A stretch of DNA of 64,000 bases from Perkinsela sp. pyNocScin1 (taxonomy: Eukaryota > Euglenozoa > Kinetoplastea > Prokinetoplastida > Perkinselidae). The stretch spans positions 558,001-622,000 of the forward strand of contig CAXHTR010000008.1 in the NCBI GenBank assembly GCA_964019655.1. Direction: 5' to 3'. Both the position numbers and the translations under genes were made by a program. Positions 1-9,360 of the stretch are shown one piece after another (position 1 is the stretch's first letter; every line of letters begins with the position of its first letter). The notes below the pieces were generated by a model. That model was not told where the DNA came from. It made no database searches and worked only from the letters and a program-made list of their open reading frames with translations.

Positions 1-1770
1 TTTCCATCGCAGATAAAAAGCGTTGCTACCGGTGTGGACTTCACGCTTATTCTACTGCAGAACAATACGCTCCTTGGCTTTGGAAACACGTTCTTCGGGC
101 AGCTCGGGATAGCGCCGACGCTCACGCCAGATGTGTTGAAGAGCAAAAGCGCCTGGGTCCGTGCGCCAGTGCCTATCGAAGGCCTTCCAGCCGGCGAGTA
201 CCCTCGCTCCGTCGCTGTGGGTGAAGCACACGCCCTCGTGCTCAGCTCGTCTGGCAAAGTGTACTCAGCAGGCTCAAATATGCATTTCGAGCTCGGCAGC
301 AGAAAGGGCCTGAGCTATTTCGACACAAAAACACACACGGTCAGCGCTACGGGGGAGCATGGGCCGTCAGTGATCCCGTTTCGAACGCGCTGGGACGAAG
401 TACCACTTCCAATCCTCGTCTCGAGCATAGCGGTCGGCAAGTGGAACAATTACGCCGTTACCGTCGATGGGAGTGTCTACAGCTGGGGCACCGCCGCTCT
501 CGGCGCGCTTGGCCACGCAGTGAGCGATCCAGTCGAGTTCTGTAATGGCGAAGAGCGGGCGTTCTTCAACCGCGAAGGCGAGCAGCTCTGTACAGTCAAG
601 AAGCCACGCCGCGTTGAGTCGCTCTTTGAAGCGCAGGTTCGTATTGAAAAAGTCGCTGCCGGCAACGACCACGCCCTCTACCTATCTGAGGCCAAAGACG
701 TGTATTCGTCGGGGTGTGGCCGCTACGGCCGACTCGGTGCAGCGGAGATGAGCTCCATCCTGGAGCCACAAGAGCCCATCAACAACCTTTTCCCTGAGCG
801 AAAGTGCCGCGAAGTCGTTACCGATGTTTTCGCCGGGTCAGAGACCAGCTTTGTGCTTCGGCGATCTGATGAGCTTGGCCTCGCAGTGTATGTCTTTGGT
901 CTTATTGCGAACAACTCGGGCGTGTCCTACCCCACGCTGCTCTCAGAGCTTTGCGGTAAGGGCATCATCGGTATCTCTTCGAAGGGCGCCAATCACAGTG
1001 CCTGGAACGCTGCTGGTGACCTCTATATCTGGGGCAAGAACCCCTACTGCACGGCAAGTGGGATCGCCAACTTTTATGCAGCACGGGAGGCAGCAGTCAA
1101 GCCAGTTCTATGCCAGCTCTTCGCAGGCAAGCGAGTTGTCGGGGCTTCATGCGGTAAAAAGGCAGTTTTTGCCATCGTACAAGAGCCAGTAGAAAAAGAT
1201 TCGGAAACGAATGATCAAGTGGTACCAAAGCGCGAAATCGATATGCCATTCATCCAGATTTTACACGCCTCCAAGAATTCAGAGGCGAAGAACCTTGCGC
1301 TCGCGCAGAATATAATGGCACTGCCAGCCAACGCTGACGCATTCCGAAACGATATCCTTGGTGCTGAGCACGGTGCAGCGTACAACACAGCGTTTGCTAA
1401 TCAGGTGGAGCACCGCTATTCGCACGAGCTTCACCAGGCAGAGGCATCGAAGAAGAATGACGCATATCTCTTGGGTATCGGCAAATCACTGCTTGGCGCG
1501 CGAGCGCTCGAGCAAGGGAAGAAGGTTCAGGTCTGGATGGAGAACGTGTACGCGCTTGGTGTAGTTCTCGACAAAGTCAGCGAGACACCCTTGAAGGGAA
1601 AACGAGTCTCGACATTTCGCGTTCGATGGCTTCGCCAAGACTGGGTCGACGAGGATATTGAGCTCAACTCGGACGATGAGATCACTGTGGACAGCTCAGA
1701 AGAAAGGAACCCGAATCGATGGATGCACGGTTGGGTACAAAAGCGGGACACTGTTCAGCAGCTATGGTAG
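1..1770 (+). CDS. RCC1-repeat protein with Tudor-like C-terminal tail (5' partial)
   Basis: The reading frame is open from base 1, so the N-terminus lies outside the window; 589 codons are visible. At least six RCC1-type blades can be read, each with a 'VAxGxxHxL...GxVYSxG...xxLG' pattern (for example around bases 190-300, 430-510, 640-740 and 820-900). They imply a beta-propeller, the fold used by Ran exchange factors, HERC proteins and many scaffolds. The last 90 residues are different: 'GKKVQVWMENVYALGVVLDKV' followed by 'TFRVRWLRQDW' and an acidic stretch reads like a small Tudor/chromo-barrel fold. A basic alpha-helical stretch separates the two. RCC1 plus a Tudor-like tail suggests chromatin or nuclear binding, but that is inference. 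The gene heads a plus-strand run, with the next start 147 bp downstream. The propeller is certain enough; the tail assignment is tentative. Confidence 0.75.
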   Translation, partial: FPSQIKSVATGVDFTLILLQNNTLLGFGNTFFGQLGIAPTLTPDVLKSKSAWVRAPVPIEGLPAGEYPRSVAVGEAHALVLSSSGKVYSAGSNMHFELGSRKGLSYFDTKTHTVSATGEHGPSVIPFRTRWDEVPLPILVSSIAVGKWNNYAVTVDGSVYSWGTAALGALGHAVSDPVEFCNGEERAFFNREGEQLCTVKKPRRVESLFEAQVRIEKVAAGNDHALYLSEAKDVYSSGCGRYGRLGAAEMSSILEPQEPINNLFPERKCREVVTDVFAGSETSFVLRRSDELGLAVYVFGLIANNSGVSYPTLLSELCGKGIIGISSKGANHSAWNAAGDLYIWGKNPYCTASGIANFYAAREAAVKPVLCQLFAGKRVVGASCGKKAVFAIVQEPVEKDSETNDQVVPKREIDMPFIQILHASKNSEAKNLALAQNIMALPANADAFRNDILGAEHGAAYNTAFANQVEHRYSHELHQAEASKKNDAYLLGIGKSLLGARALEQGKKVQVWMENVYALGVVLDKVSETPLKGKRVSTFRVRWLRQDWVDEDIELNSDDEITVDSSEERNPNRWMHGWVQKRDTVQQLW

Positions 1771-1917
1771 TTCATAGAATCCCATAGATTTGGGCCCATC
1801 GTCACGTTCCTTGCATTGCGCTGTAATCTACTTATAGCATGATCCTTCTCTTTCTGTAGGTGTTTCGATATTTCGGCAGTTCTGAACTTATTGTTTCAAA
1901 ATTCATTTATAGATAGA

Positions 1918-2547
1918 ATGGGAGCAGCATTATCCAGTGCACGGCGCGATGCAAAGGAGCTCGAACAGCTGAACAAAGACCGCGCAACAGCCCAGGTCCT
2001 CATCGCTGACAGCCGAGCGCTCATCACAAAGTCAATGCAAGCTGAGCAACGCGCGCAGCAGTTCTACTACGTTGGCGTTTCCTACTATGGTGTGAGTATG
2101 GTCGGCTTTTCGGCGGCCATGCTCAGCGCCCGTGAACGTTTCCCCAAGCTGCAGAAAGTTCCGTGGATTCTATTCACAATAGCTGGATATGTTTTGGGAG
2201 GGCAGTGCTGGGGCATGCACCAGCGATATTTCCATTGTGAATCAGCGAAAATCCTTGCCCGCCTACGGAAGAAGATGGACACCATGCAGGAGCAGCACCC
2301 GAGCGTCACGGAGTATCGCTCGGAAAGTCACGCGCTTGAGAAGCTCAGAAAGGAATGCAAGCTCATACAGCTCGATGAAACGCAGTTCGAGCACTCGATC
2401 CCAAGGCTCATGCTAACCTCAATGAAGCCATCTTTCCTCGGTGCTATTGGGGACGGCGCAGCGCAAAAGTCTCTGCATGAATCGGAAAACCCGATGGACG
2501 ACATCATGTATCAGGTCATTGAGCGCAATAAGGCGCTCAATAAGTAG
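1918..2547 (+). CDS. PLGRKT/DUF2368-like small membrane protein, probably N-myristoylated
   Basis: The protein has 209 residues. The ATG at 1918 is chosen because the frame upstream of it has only a TTG. The N-terminus MGAALSS fits the N-myristoylation pattern (Gly2, Ser6). It is followed by a charged helix, two hydrophobic segments ('YYVGVSYYGVSMVGFSAAML' and 'VPWILFTIAGYVLGG') separated by a basic loop, and a charged C-terminal coil. This order (MGxxxS, charged helix rich in Q/E/R, hydrophobic hairpin, then Arg/Lys/Glu-rich tail) resembles the plasminogen-receptor PLGRKT family of small membrane proteins. The match is by architecture and scattered residues, so the family call is only moderate. 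It could also be a kinetoplastid-specific membrane protein. It lies in the same-strand run between the RCC1-like gene and Erv1. Confidence 0.5.
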   Translation: MGAALSSARRDAKELEQLNKDRATAQVLIADSRALITKSMQAEQRAQQFYYVGVSYYGVSMVGFSAAMLSARERFPKLQKVPWILFTIAGYVLGGQCWGMHQRYFHCESAKILARLRKKMDTMQEQHPSVTEYRSESHALEKLRKECKLIQLDETQFEHSIPRLMLTSMKPSFLGAIGDGAAQKSLHESENPMDDIMYQVIERNKALNK

Positions 2548-2633
2548 ACCCGCTGGTGTGTATTTGGGCCAAACGGGTGGCAGGCTTTTGCTCATGTGTA
2601 TAGCGTTGCAATTTTATTCTTTAGCTACAGTGC

Positions 2634-3215
2634 ATGGATGGGTTCCTCGCGCGCTTTCGGACGCCCCTAGCCAAAGCCCAGGAGCCGGATGGCCCGGGGA
2701 AAAGTGCAGTGAAAGTCGACCACATTCCCGGTGAAGCCCCGTCCGGACTAGACATTGGTCGCGCGGGCTGGACCATGCTCCACAGCATCGCCGCAAAGTA
2801 TCCGCACGATGCAAAGCCTCATGTGCAGGAGAAAATGCGCACCTTTCTCGATTTGTTCGTCGCTTTCTATCCATGTGACTTTTGCTCGGCCCACATGCAG
2901 CGTGAGATCAAACAGCGCACCGAACTAAATAGGGGCAAGCCATCCCCGCTCCGTGGTAAGCTTCCCCTATCTGAGTATGTCTGCCAGCTCCATAACTCTG
3001 TGAATGAAATGAACAACAAGCCCGTCTATGACTGCACACCAGACAGCGTACTCCGGCGATGGCACCCCATGTATCCCGATATTGACGATGAAGACGAAGA
3101 GAGACAGTTCGAGAAAGGCCTTGGGAGCACACGGGTGGCCGACGATGAGACAGACCCGATCAAAGTGATGGAGCGGCTGAAAAGGTGTGAAGTTTGGTGC
3201 CCGCGAGGGGACTAA
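2634..3215 (+). CDS. ERV1: Erv1/ALR-type FAD sulfhydryl oxidase
   Basis: This 193-residue protein is an Erv1-family oxidase, which passes electrons from thiols via FAD and, in the mitochondrial intermembrane space, drives oxidative folding of small cysteine-rich proteins. The FAD-proximal redox pair is C81-D-F-C84, preceded by the family core '[13 protein letters not shown]'. The structural CX16C disulfide and the FAD-contact 'HNSVN' motif follow ('[18 protein letters not shown]'). There is no N-terminal shuttle cysteine pair. Instead a CxxxC (C185, C189) sits within the last nine residues. Kinetoplastid Erv1 proteins are known to carry the shuttle at the C-terminus and to work without Mia40, so this organisation fits. 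HSP70 starts 71 bp downstream. COX19, a twin CX9C protein that would be a client of this pathway, is encoded at 61965-62354. Confidence 0.92.
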   Translation: MDGFLARFRTPLAKAQEPDGPGKSAVKVDHIPGEAPSGLDIGRAGWTMLHSIAAKYPHDAKPHVQEKMRTFLDLFVAFYPCDFCSAHMQREIKQRTELNRGKPSPLRGKLPLSEYVCQLHNSVNEMNNKPVYDCTPDSVLRRWHPMYPDIDDEDEERQFEKGLGSTRVADDETDPIKVMERLKRCEVWCPRGD

Positions 3216-3250
3216 CTGTATTTATCATTTATTCGTATGTGGGACAATTA

Positions 3251-3284
3251 CTTTTCTCGCTTTGCATTTTCACTACAAACTTAG
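3251..3284 (+). promoter_or_regulatory. Predicted spliced-leader acceptor for HSP70
   Basis: A pyrimidine-rich stretch (cttttctcgctttgcatttt) is followed by the first AG at 3283-3284, only two bases before the HSP70 ATG at 3287. In kinetoplastids such tracts direct trans-splicing of the spliced leader. The whole gap from the Erv1 stop is 71 bp, so the acceptor and the upstream 3' UTR share almost no space. Inferred from sequence pattern only. Confidence 0.5.
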
Positions 3285-3286
3285 CA

Positions 3287-4708
3287 ATGGCCTACGAAGG
3301 AGCTATCGGTATCGATCTCGGTACGACCTACTCATGCGTCGGCGTCTGGCAAAACGAACGCGTCGTCATCATCCCCAACGACCAGGGAAACTACACCACG
3401 CCATCCTACGTGGCGTTCACCGACACTGAGCGCCTCATCGGTGACTCAGCGAAGAACCAGGTCGCCATGAACCCGACGAACACTGTTTTCGACGCGAAGC
3501 GTCTCATCGGGCGCAAGACCTCTGATGCCGTCGTCCAGGCAGACATGAAGCACTGGCCATTCAAGGTCAAGCACACCGGCGACGAGAAGCCAGTCATCGA
3601 GGCGAACTACAAGGGCGAGTCCAAGACGTTCACGCCCGAGGAGATCAGCTCCATGGTCCTCATCAAGATGAAGGAGATCGCCGAGTCCTACCTCGGCAAG
3701 GAGGTCAAGAAGGCGGTCGTCACCGTCCCCGCGTACTTCAACGACTCGCAGCGCCAGGCCACCAAGGACGCCGGCTCCATCGCCGGTCTCGAGATCCTCC
3801 GCATCATCAACGAGCCCACGGCCGCCGCGATCGCGTACGGACTCGACAAAGTCAACGACAACACCGAGCGGAACGTTCTCATCTTCGATCTTGGCGGTGG
3901 CACGTTCGACGTCACCCTCCTGACAATCGACGGCGGCATCTTCGAGGTCAAGGCGACTGCAGGCGACACCCACCTCGGTGGTGAGGACTTCGACAACCGC
4001 CTCGTTAACCACTTCATCGAAGAGTTCAAGCGCAAGAACAAGAAGGACATCTCGCAGAACCAGCGCGCCCTCCGCCGCCTCCGCACCGCGTGCGAGCGCG
4101 CCAAGCGCACGCTCTCTTCGGCCGCCCAGACGACCATCGAGATCGACTCGCTCTTCGAGGGCATCGACTTCTACACGAGCATTACCCGTGCCCGCTTCGA
4201 GGAGCTCTGCGCCGACCTCTTCCGTTCCACGCTCAAGCCCGTCGAGCAGGTCCTCACCGACGCCAAGATGGACAAGCGCTCCATCCACGACGTCGTCCTC
4301 GTCGGCGGATCGACGCGTATCCCCAAGGTCCAGTCACTCGTCAGCGACTTCTTCGGCGGCAAGGAGCTCAACAAGAGCATCAACCCCGACGAGGCCGTCG
4401 CCTACGGCGCGGCTGTCCAGGCTTATATTCTCACAGGCGGCAAGAGCAAGCAGACCGAAGGTCTCCTCCTCCTCGACGTCACGCCGCTCACGCTCGGCAT
4501 TGAAACCGCTGGCGGCGTCATGACGGCGCTCATCAAGCGCAACACCACGATCCCGACGAAGAAGAGCCAGACGTTCTCGACGTACAGCGACAACCAGCCG
4601 GGCGTCCACATCCAGGTCTTCGAGGGCGAGCGCAGCATGACGAAGGACTGCCACTCCCTCGGCACCTTCGACCTTTCCGGAATCCCACCGGCGCCCCGCG
4701 GCGTGCCA

Positions 4709-4749
<41 letters not shown>

Positions 4750-5281
4750 CAACGTCAGCGCCGAGGAGAAGGGCACTGGCAAGAAGAACCAGATCACCAT
4801 CACGAACGACAAGGGCCGTCTCAGCAAGGAGGACATCGAGCGCATGGTGAAGGAGTCCGAGAAGTTCGAGGAGGAAGACCGCCTCCAGCGCGAGCGTATC
4901 GAGGCCAAGAACGGGCTTGAGAACTACGCCTACAGCATGAAGAACACCGTCAACGATCCGAACGCCGGCGGCAAGCTCGAAGAGGCCGACAAGAAGACCA
5001 TCCTCGACGCCGTTGAAGAAGTCACCAAGTGGCTCGAGACCAGCCAGGAGGGAAGCAAGGACGAGTACGAGAGCCGGCAGAAGGAGCTTGAGGGTATCTG
5101 CTCACCAATCATCAGCAAGATCTACGCGCAGGCGGGTGGTCAGGGCGGTATGCCCGGAGGTATGCCAGGCGGCATGCCCGGCGGTATGCCAGACTTCTCG
5201 CAGTTCGCTGGTGGACAGCCGGGAGGTGACATGCCGAAGCCACCGAGCAGCTCTGGACCAAAGGTTGAGGAAGTCGATTAA
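3287..5281 (+). CDS. HSP70: Cytosolic HSP70 chaperone, kinetoplastid type
   Basis: This is a full-length 664-residue cytosolic HSP70, an ATP-dependent chaperone. The ATP phosphate loop IDLGTTYS is at residues 9-16, the second signature [12 protein letters not shown] and the third [14 protein letters not shown] are intact, and the substrate domain carries '[21 protein letters not shown]'. The C-terminus has four GGMP repeats and ends [10 protein letters not shown], where EEVD binds TPR cochaperones such as HOP. The start at 3287 gives the canonical [17 protein letters not shown]; the frame reads upstream to 3194, but that part has no homology and precedes the predicted splice acceptor. The protein is strikingly similar to trypanosomatid HSP70, including 'WQNERV' and 'DMKHWPFKV', and is the best taxonomic marker in the window. 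Codons strongly favour C or G in third position, as expected for a highly expressed gene. Only one copy is present here, unlike the usual trypanosomatid tandem array. Confidence 0.98.
5144..5191 (+). repeat. GGMP tetrapeptide repeat in HSP70 tail
   Basis: Four in-frame 12-bp units encode [16 protein letters not shown] just before the EEVD-bearing tail. GGMP repeats are typical of cytosolic HSP70 of parasitic protists. The units differ mainly at third codon positions. Confidence 0.9.
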
Positions 5282-5563
5282 GTGCAGGGCTGCGAGCAAT
5301 CGCCGAAACCCGCAAACCCATCATACATATAACCCTTATAATCCCAAGGCGGTTGCGTTTACATAAATAATAATAATAGGTTGCAGATGTTTTGCGATTG
5401 CTTCGATACGGAAGCTAATTCTATGTTTCAGTCTTCAATTCTACGAAAATTCACAATGCATCAGCGAGTGAAATGAACTATACATGCAAAAAGCACACGA
5501 TAGAAAAGTCCAGATCTGATAAGTATGTGGCACTTTGTGGTTTATGTGCGAGATTGACAAAAC

Positions 5564-6334
5564 ATGACTTCTAAGAATAAAGCAAGGGACCGTCTCGAGA
5601 AAGCGAACTACAAAAGTATACTTTCTTTTTTCAACTTTGTTCAAATCATGCTGGACGTTCTGCTTTTAGCGTTGGCTGCAAAAGACAGCGCATCTTGGAA
5701 ATCGAGCAAGGTGAATTTCTTGACGCTGAGCGATCAGCTCTTGATGGAGAATCTCATAGAGCTCGTCCGCTTCAAAAAGATGTTTTATAGAAAGCGCGGC
5801 CCGATGCGGCACCTGTCCAACTCCAGAGAGCTCTACCTCCCGTGCTGCGAGTGGCACGGCGTGTGCTGCTCGCTGGACGATATGGTCGAGAAGCTCGAGT
5901 GGAACTGCTCGACCACGTTTGACTTCCGAGGGGGCTCCATGAGCCTGAAGTGGATGCCGCAGAACATCGCCCTCACGATGATTTCGCACCACGAACTCGA
6001 GGGCAGCATCGACACCGGGTGTCTCCCACGCAAGATCTCGTTCTTGGACCTCAGCTTCAATAATTTCAGTGGGTCGGTTGACCTGACAGAGCTACCAGCG
6101 TCCCTCAAGGTCCTGTATCTGTCGAGCAACCGCCTACGCGGCCCTATCGATATAACCCAGCTTCCGCCGCGGATGGAAGTGCTCTTGCTCAATACGAACC
6201 AAATCGAACAGGGCACCGTGGTCGTCGATTCCCTCCCAGACTCGCTGCAGTATATTCACCTCGGAGGTAACACGATCGGCGGCCTCGTGGACACCGCAGG
6301 AGATTCAGTGACTGCCCCAAAGATTTACACGTAG
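5564..6334 (+). CDS. Leucine-rich-repeat protein, GP46/plant-like LRR type
   Basis: The product has 256 residues from the ATG at 5564. A second ATG at 5648 would begin with a signal-peptide-like 'MLDVLLLALAA', so the mature start is uncertain. A cap motif 'WHGVCCSLDDMVEKLEW' resembles the N-terminal cap of extracellular LRR proteins (Leishmania GP46/PSA and plant LRRs). It is followed by about four LRRs of 23-24 residues with the 'LPxSLKVLYLSSNRLRGPID' consensus, at roughly 6020-6300. The array is short and ends abruptly without a GPI or transmembrane tail, so the protein may be secreted or a truncated family member. Base composition shifts inside the gene: the first 130 bp are AT-rich, the LRR part is GC-rich. 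The preceding 282 bp (5282-5563) contain no gene I can support. Confidence 0.7.
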   Translation: MTSKNKARDRLEKANYKSILSFFNFVQIMLDVLLLALAAKDSASWKSSKVNFLTLSDQLLMENLIELVRFKKMFYRKRGPMRHLSNSRELYLPCCEWHGVCCSLDDMVEKLEWNCSTTFDFRGGSMSLKWMPQNIALTMISHHELEGSIDTGCLPRKISFLDLSFNNFSGSVDLTELPASLKVLYLSSNRLRGPIDITQLPPRMEVLLLNTNQIEQGTVVVDSLPDSLQYIHLGGNTIGGLVDTAGDSVTAPKIYT

Positions 6335-6474
6335 TAATCAATGTGCAGAGCTATCGATCTGCTGATTCCTTCGTCGCTCACAGTAGTATTACTCCCCTTC
6401 GCTGTTTCTTACGCATACATGTTCGTCCTAAAGCATCACACTCCCTCGACCCAGCCAAAACCTCCGATGCAAGC

Positions 6475-9213
6475 ATGAGACGCGGCCTGTTTGCACTTTC
6501 GCGCCCTGGGGACAGCTGCATTGCCTCCGGTATTCGCCAGTCTGCGCCCATCGTTGATGCTCTAGTTGCGGAGTTCCACAAGCTAAGCGAAAAGCGGAGC
6601 ATGCGCGAGCGCCAAAGGGTGCCATACGTGTCTGTGAAAAGACAGCAGCTAGCCTCAAGGGACATAAGCGCAGAGAAATCAGCCTTGCTCGCGTACTGCG
6701 TCCGGAAAATGCGCCAGATTCGCCGACAAGACCGCTCGAAGAAAGTCTCTATGAGCCTCGAAGTGCACTTTTTGTTGCATTTCCTTCCGAAGCTCATGGC
6801 TGAAGGTGAATCCCCGTCTGCAGATACCCACACTGAAAGCAGAGGTGGGGCACTCGCACCGAAAAGGGGCCTGCATGAAGCGCAGCGCTATTTCCAGGAT
6901 GCCCTTGCCAGCCTGGGGGCTGCCCCATACTTGAGGCAGGTAGCGGCCCTGCGCGCAGCTCGGCTCGACTGTGTCTCAGCCTTCGTCGGGCAGAACCTGC
7001 GAGATATGATGCAGCAGAGGGGCGCTTTAGCAGATATGCTCCCGAGAGACGCGATCGCCAGCATGAATGACCGCCTCGCCGCATCAAAACTCCTGATGCA
7101 CCCGCTCTGGTTTTCCTTTTGGAGCGGCGAGACGCTGGGGGCGCATGGGCTTTCCTGCATTCTCTCTTATGTCTATTCCGAAATATTCCAAGTGCTTCAT
7201 GCTGATGCACGGGCACCAGAGGCGGTGGGGCCAGTTCCCAGGAGCAGTGAACCATACTCTGTGCTGCCAACGCACGCCGAAGTCTTTGCGCCGGAGGTGC
7301 TACCCTTCGCCGGCTCAGCGATCGCCCAGCGGCACATTTTCTCCCCGTCTCGTGTGACGCATTTGCACCTTTGTGAGCACTTACAGCTGCCAGTGCAGTC
7401 GGCCCGCGACGCGCTGATGGCAGAGTTTTATGCTAAATACCACGCGGTTTTCCTGCACCAGCGGCGCGCATCTGCTCGGGATACCGCCCCAAAGTACGGT
7501 CAGCGCATACGTATTCCGAACGTGTGGCGGTTAATGCTCCAGTGCTACCATGACGGCTGCAGCCCACGCCCGCTGCTCGTGCTCAATTTTCTCAACAGCT
7601 GTGCGCAGATTGAGCGCACAGCGCGTGCCAGGGAAAGGGCTTGCGCGGCCACTTGCCCGAGGCGCACGGCGTTTGAAGCATTTCAGCGGAGCCTCGCGCT
7701 ACAGATTTCGAGTTCGAAGCGAGAGCATCCGGCCAGCGATGAAACATCAGAACACGTCATTCTGTCGTATGCGCGGCGCCTTGACCTTCTCATTACTGCT
7801 GCAAAAGATATTTTTGTACTCGATGCCAAGCAGCTACAGCAGCCATCATCTGCAGGTGTAGCGCTCAACCCTCGAATGCTCGACGCGCTCTTCAGCGCTG
7901 TTCTTGCGAGCTTTCCGCTAAGCGATCTCTCGCGCGGCGTGAGCGCCGCGAGGGTCCACAGCGTTTTTACGTCACTTCTCGTGCAGCGGAAGCCATCAGA
8001 CACTCTGAGGCAGCCCCGCCAGGCGCAGGCTGCCAGTATCGAGGCGACGTCCGACCGAGAGACGAGTGCGCTCTGGCTCACGTGGAAAGCGTCGGTATGC
8101 GCCCTGCAGCGATGCCTGTCTTCTCAATCGTGTGTAGTCCCACAGGCACCAAAGGCGCATCGAGTCCCGTGGCCACGCCTCTCCTTAGTACTCAGTGCGC
8201 TGCGTGCATCGCCAATCGCTGCCTTCTGCAGCCTGTGCGTACATGTGTTCATCGAGAAAAGTGTGCCAGGGGCCAAGCCTGCACAGATTCTTTCTGCTGT
8301 GGCGATCCGGCAACAGTTTGTGTTCATCAAGTTGCACTTTGCCCACGTTGCGGCCCATCTGTACTACGTTGCGCTCTGCACTGCCCTTTTCGCAGTCAAG
8401 GAGCGCGCGGTGGTGCTCGTGGGAACAGATACAGAAATGGCGAATAAGGCCACCAAACGCGCCGCAGCGCAGGTCGACCGGTGCATCCGTGAGCGGGGCG
8501 TTCCCGTCTGTCCGCATCGCCAGTCAAAGGTATTCCAGCGGTCTTCCCTCGCCATTCCATTCCTTGCCAGCGCTGTTCCGGCCTCAGTCGCGGTGCTCCT
8601 CTCTCATGGGTACTGGGCAAGCGCCCTGCAGATTCTCTCGACGGTACAGCGGGCGCATGGCCGAACGCTGCACTCGCTTCAACTCGATAACCCTGAAAAA
8701 ATGACGTTCAAGTTTGCGCAGGTCTTCCGGGGCATGGCCGCGAGATGCTGCCTGGGCTCTGGGGCCCCTGCTGTCTGGAAGAAGGCCACTGCGCTGCTGC
8801 ATGTGCCCCGCATAAAGTACGACGGGCAAGTACGAACTGTAAAGCTTTTGGACGCACAGTCATATCTGAAAAGTTATGGGGACACGTACGATCTGGCCCT
8901 GCGCAAGCTGTGCAAGGCGCGTTCCTTTGACGCAGCCGGGGCGCTCGTGTGGCGGGCGAGTGCGCTGGTGCTGGAGCACCTCGCAGCCGACTTACTGCAC
9001 GCGCTCGCGCGGCACTTCCTGCTCATCGCGAAAAGCTGGGAGAAGGCACTGCGAACGGCACACGCGCTGCATCGCCACCTCAGGCTGCGGCACAAAGGGC
9101 TGCGAGAAGAAAAGGGATCGGCAGAGCACGGGGCACCGTGGCAAGACTGCCTGCGCTGCCTGCAGACCATGGGCTGGAGGGATCACGTGTGCGTTTACTT
9201 GAAGGGCATGTAA
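6475..9213 (+). CDS. Large hypothetical protein, PPR-like helical-repeat candidate
   Basis: The product has 912 residues from the first ATG at 6475; the frame extends upstream to 6343 but only with a GTG. No catalytic motif is evident. The N-terminus MRRGLFALSRPGDSC is basic and without acidic residues for 14 positions, compatible with a mitochondrial presequence. The rest is rich in Ala, Leu and Arg and predicted helical. Several segments have the 'W-x-x-A-L' start seen in degenerate kinetoplastid PPR repeats: 'YWASALQILSTVQRAHG', 'SWEKALRTAHALHRHL' and 'LTWKASVCALQRCL'. In kinetoplastids such proteins are abundant in mitochondrial RNA processing and the mitoribosome. The assignment is inference; a generic helical scaffold is equally possible. 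It sits between the LRR gene and an FG nucleoporin with ordinary spacing. Confidence 0.5.
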   Translation: MRRGLFALSRPGDSCIASGIRQSAPIVDALVAEFHKLSEKRSMRERQRVPYVSVKRQQLASRDISAEKSALLAYCVRKMRQIRRQDRSKKVSMSLEVHFLLHFLPKLMAEGESPSADTHTESRGGALAPKRGLHEAQRYFQDALASLGAAPYLRQVAALRAARLDCVSAFVGQNLRDMMQQRGALADMLPRDAIASMNDRLAASKLLMHPLWFSFWSGETLGAHGLSCILSYVYSEIFQVLHADARAPEAVGPVPRSSEPYSVLPTHAEVFAPEVLPFAGSAIAQRHIFSPSRVTHLHLCEHLQLPVQSARDALMAEFYAKYHAVFLHQRRASARDTAPKYGQRIRIPNVWRLMLQCYHDGCSPRPLLVLNFLNSCAQIERTARARERACAATCPRRTAFEAFQRSLALQISSSKREHPASDETSEHVILSYARRLDLLITAAKDIFVLDAKQLQQPSSAGVALNPRMLDALFSAVLASFPLSDLSRGVSAARVHSVFTSLLVQRKPSDTLRQPRQAQAASIEATSDRETSALWLTWKASVCALQRCLSSQSCVVPQAPKAHRVPWPRLSLVLSALRASPIAAFCSLCVHVFIEKSVPGAKPAQILSAVAIRQQFVFIKLHFAHVAAHLYYVALCTALFAVKERAVVLVGTDTEMANKATKRAAAQVDRCIRERGVPVCPHRQSKVFQRSSLAIPFLASAVPASVAVLLSHGYWASALQILSTVQRAHGRTLHSLQLDNPEKMTFKFAQVFRGMAARCCLGSGAPAVWKKATALLHVPRIKYDGQVRTVKLLDAQSYLKSYGDTYDLALRKLCKARSFDAAGALVWRASALVLEHLAADLLHALARHFLLIAKSWEKALRTAHALHRHLRLRHKGLREEKGSAEHGAPWQDCLRCLQTMGWRDHVCVYLKGM

Positions 9214-9360
9214 AAGCCATGTGACAGCGAATGACACGATTTACGATCGGAACGCCTCTGTGTGCCTCATATATGTTAATTTGTCGTTTTTCTACCTTTG
9301 AAAACTATTTTCCAGTTTCAGGTTTTTCATTACATCTTTGTGCCTTTTCTGAATTTTTGA

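Noticed and set aside
3446-4288. Minus-strand ORF opposite HSP70 (280 codons)
   Set aside because: Arises from third-position G/C bias of HSP70; translation is a repetitive Leu/Val/Asp/Glu/Arg sequence.
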